Source: an uncultured Paludibacter sp.
Lineage (GTDB): Bacteria; Bacteroidota; Bacteroidia; Bacteroidales; Paludibacteraceae
Direction of reading: 5' to 3'
Assembly (NCBI GenBank): GCA_937897985.1
Contig: CALCBD010000031.1
Coordinates: 1 to 64,000, forward strand
DNA: 64,000 bases
The notes under the pieces are model-generated. The model worked only from the letters and a program-made list of their open reading frames with translations, did not search any database and was not told the DNA's origin. This document shows, piece after piece, positions 63,205 through 64,000 of this stretch. Each line of letters begins with the position of its first letter. The stretch's first letter is position 1. Made by a program: the position numbers and the translations under genes.

Positions 63205-64000
63205 TATTTTCTTCTGATTTTAACAACTGCTGACATTCCTGTCAGAAAGTTATAAGCTGATAGTTGCTTTCCGTTATCAGTTCCGTCAATCGAAATTTTC
63301 AGTGCTACACGCTGTGTGACTTTGGTGAAATTACCGGAAGCATTACTTGGCGGTATAAGCGAAAACTGAGAGGCTGTTGTCGAAGCCATGTCATATACTT
63401 TTCCTGTAAATGTAACATCAGGAAAAGCATCGATTGAAAATTCAGCATCATCACCTGTTTTCAGATTTTCAAGTTTTGTTTCTTCCAGAAATACCTGCAC
63501 CCAAAACTTAGTGTTGGCATTCAGGGTGAAAATTGACTGTCCCGGTTGAGCTATATCACCTGCAAGCAACCAGCGCCTGGCAATAACACCATTGAGCGGA
63601 GCGTATAAGCGTGTGTTGTTGAGTTGTGCATTCAGCACTCCGATTTGCGCTTCTACAGTTGCAATGGCAGCCTGTGCACTGTTGATTTGTGTTTTAGAAA
63701 CTGTTAATTGAGCTGCGGCAGCCTGTAACTGTGCATCCGAACTTTCTAAAGCTTTTTTCAGATGATCATATTGTTCCTTAGTAATTACTCCACCGTTGAA
63801 CTGTACTTTTCCCCTTTCAAAATCTTCTTTGGCTTTTTCGTGGGCTATCTGCACTATTGCTAAGTTTTTCGATGCCAGCTGATAGCTTGCTTCCGACTGT
63901 AGTTTAGCACTTTCCGACTGAACTTTAGACGCTTTTATCTGCTGTTTCTGTGCCAGTAAATCAGCGCTGTCAAGCTCGGCTATCAATTGCCCCTGACGTA
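63204..64000 (-). CDS. HlyD/EmrA-type membrane-fusion protein, N-terminus outside window
   Basis: At least 265 aa are visible. The frame continues past base 64000 with codons for RQGQLIAELDSADL, the start of the biotinyl-lipoyl half-motif, so the TTG at 63986 is not a start. A coiled-coil hairpin (about the first 110 visible residues) is followed by NTRLYAPLNGVIARRWLLAGDIAQPGQSIFTL (second lipoyl half) and beta-barrel domain FWVQVFLEETKLENLKTGDDAEFSIDAFPD, ending KIRRK. Periplasmic adaptor linking the MFS pump to TolC. A regulator or further operon gene may lie to the right. Confidence 0.9.
   Translation of the reverse strand, partial: RQGQLIAELDSADLLAQKQQIKASKVQSESAKLQSEASYQLASKNLAIVQIAHEKAKEDFERGKVQFNGGVITKEQYDHLKKALESSDAQLQAAAAQLTVSKTQINSAQAAIATVEAQIGVLNAQLNNTRLYAPLNGVIARRWLLAGDIAQPGQSIFTLNANTKFWVQVFLEETKLENLKTGDDAEFSIDAFPDVTFTGKVYDMASTTASQFSLIPPSNASGNFTKVTQRVALKISIDGTDNGKQLSAYNFLTGMSAVVKIRRK

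Overview
The window is a chromosomal segment of a Bacteroidota bacterium, most likely class Bacteroidia. The evidence is low G+C, SusD and TonB-dependent receptors, type IX secretion (T9SS) C-terminal sorting domains, BACON and BspA-type leucine-rich repeats, several families largely confined to this phylum (DUF4249, DUF4290, DUF4301), promoters of the form TTG-N19-22-TAnnTTTG, and almost no Shine-Dalgarno sequences. A Paludibacter-like member of the Bacteroidales is a guess, not something the sequence proves.

Layout. 1-7.1 kb (+): maltodextrin block with a sugar permease whose start lies beyond the left edge, a GH65 maltose-phosphorylase homologue and a secreted GH13 amylase, followed by two small hypothetical genes. 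7.5-17.6 kb (+): cell-surface block with a 165-aa T9SS cargo, an orphan SusD-like protein and a giant BspA/BACON T9SS protein of about 2480 aa. 17.7 kb: tRNA-Leu(UAG). 17.8-25.5 kb (-): DUF4301 protein, a small membrane protein, a PIF1/RecD-like helicase with HRDC and HTH domains, murA-DUF4290, and a CrtW-type carotene ketolase divergent from a CrtYcd-type lycopene cyclase. 26.4-34 kb: prs, a CBM20-CBM20-GH77 amylomaltase, a striking 16 x 27-bp tandem array, panE, lplA and ald. 34.3-42.9 kb (-): DUF4249 lipoprotein with its TonB-dependent receptor, an SDR, serB, an MltF-like transglycosylase, a PolB-type exonuclease and udk. 43.3-50.6 kb: VWA lipoprotein, a Cys/Met PLP enzyme, pheT and an acyl-CoA ligase. 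50.7-51.3 kb: two tandem tiny lipoproteins missed by normal ORF cut-offs. 51.4-56.3 kb: hisG-coaX-barrel protein-TPR protein-lptC. 56.5-60.1 kb: GDSL hydrolase, a CoA-disulfide-reductase-like protein with three rhodanese domains, a 9-bp microsatellite and a MITE. 60.2-64 kb (-): tripartite drug-efflux operon running off the right edge.

How the genes work together. Permease, GH65, GH13 and GH77 form a maltose/maltodextrin pathway: outside or periplasmic cleavage, uptake, then phosphorolysis or disproportionation. However, the GH65 protein carries Ile where the general-acid Glu is expected, so that step is in doubt. The SusD-like protein has no SusC partner and no lipobox.

Most notable signals: the GH65 active-site substitution; a heptanucleotide array in frame with the permease; the 27-bp array ending in an inverted copy; the duplicated mini-lipoproteins with recoded tails; MurA with Asp in place of the fosfomycin-target Cys; the triple rhodanese fusion; and the MITE. 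No phage, CRISPR array or complete insertion sequence was seen. I did not identify a wholly new multi-gene system.
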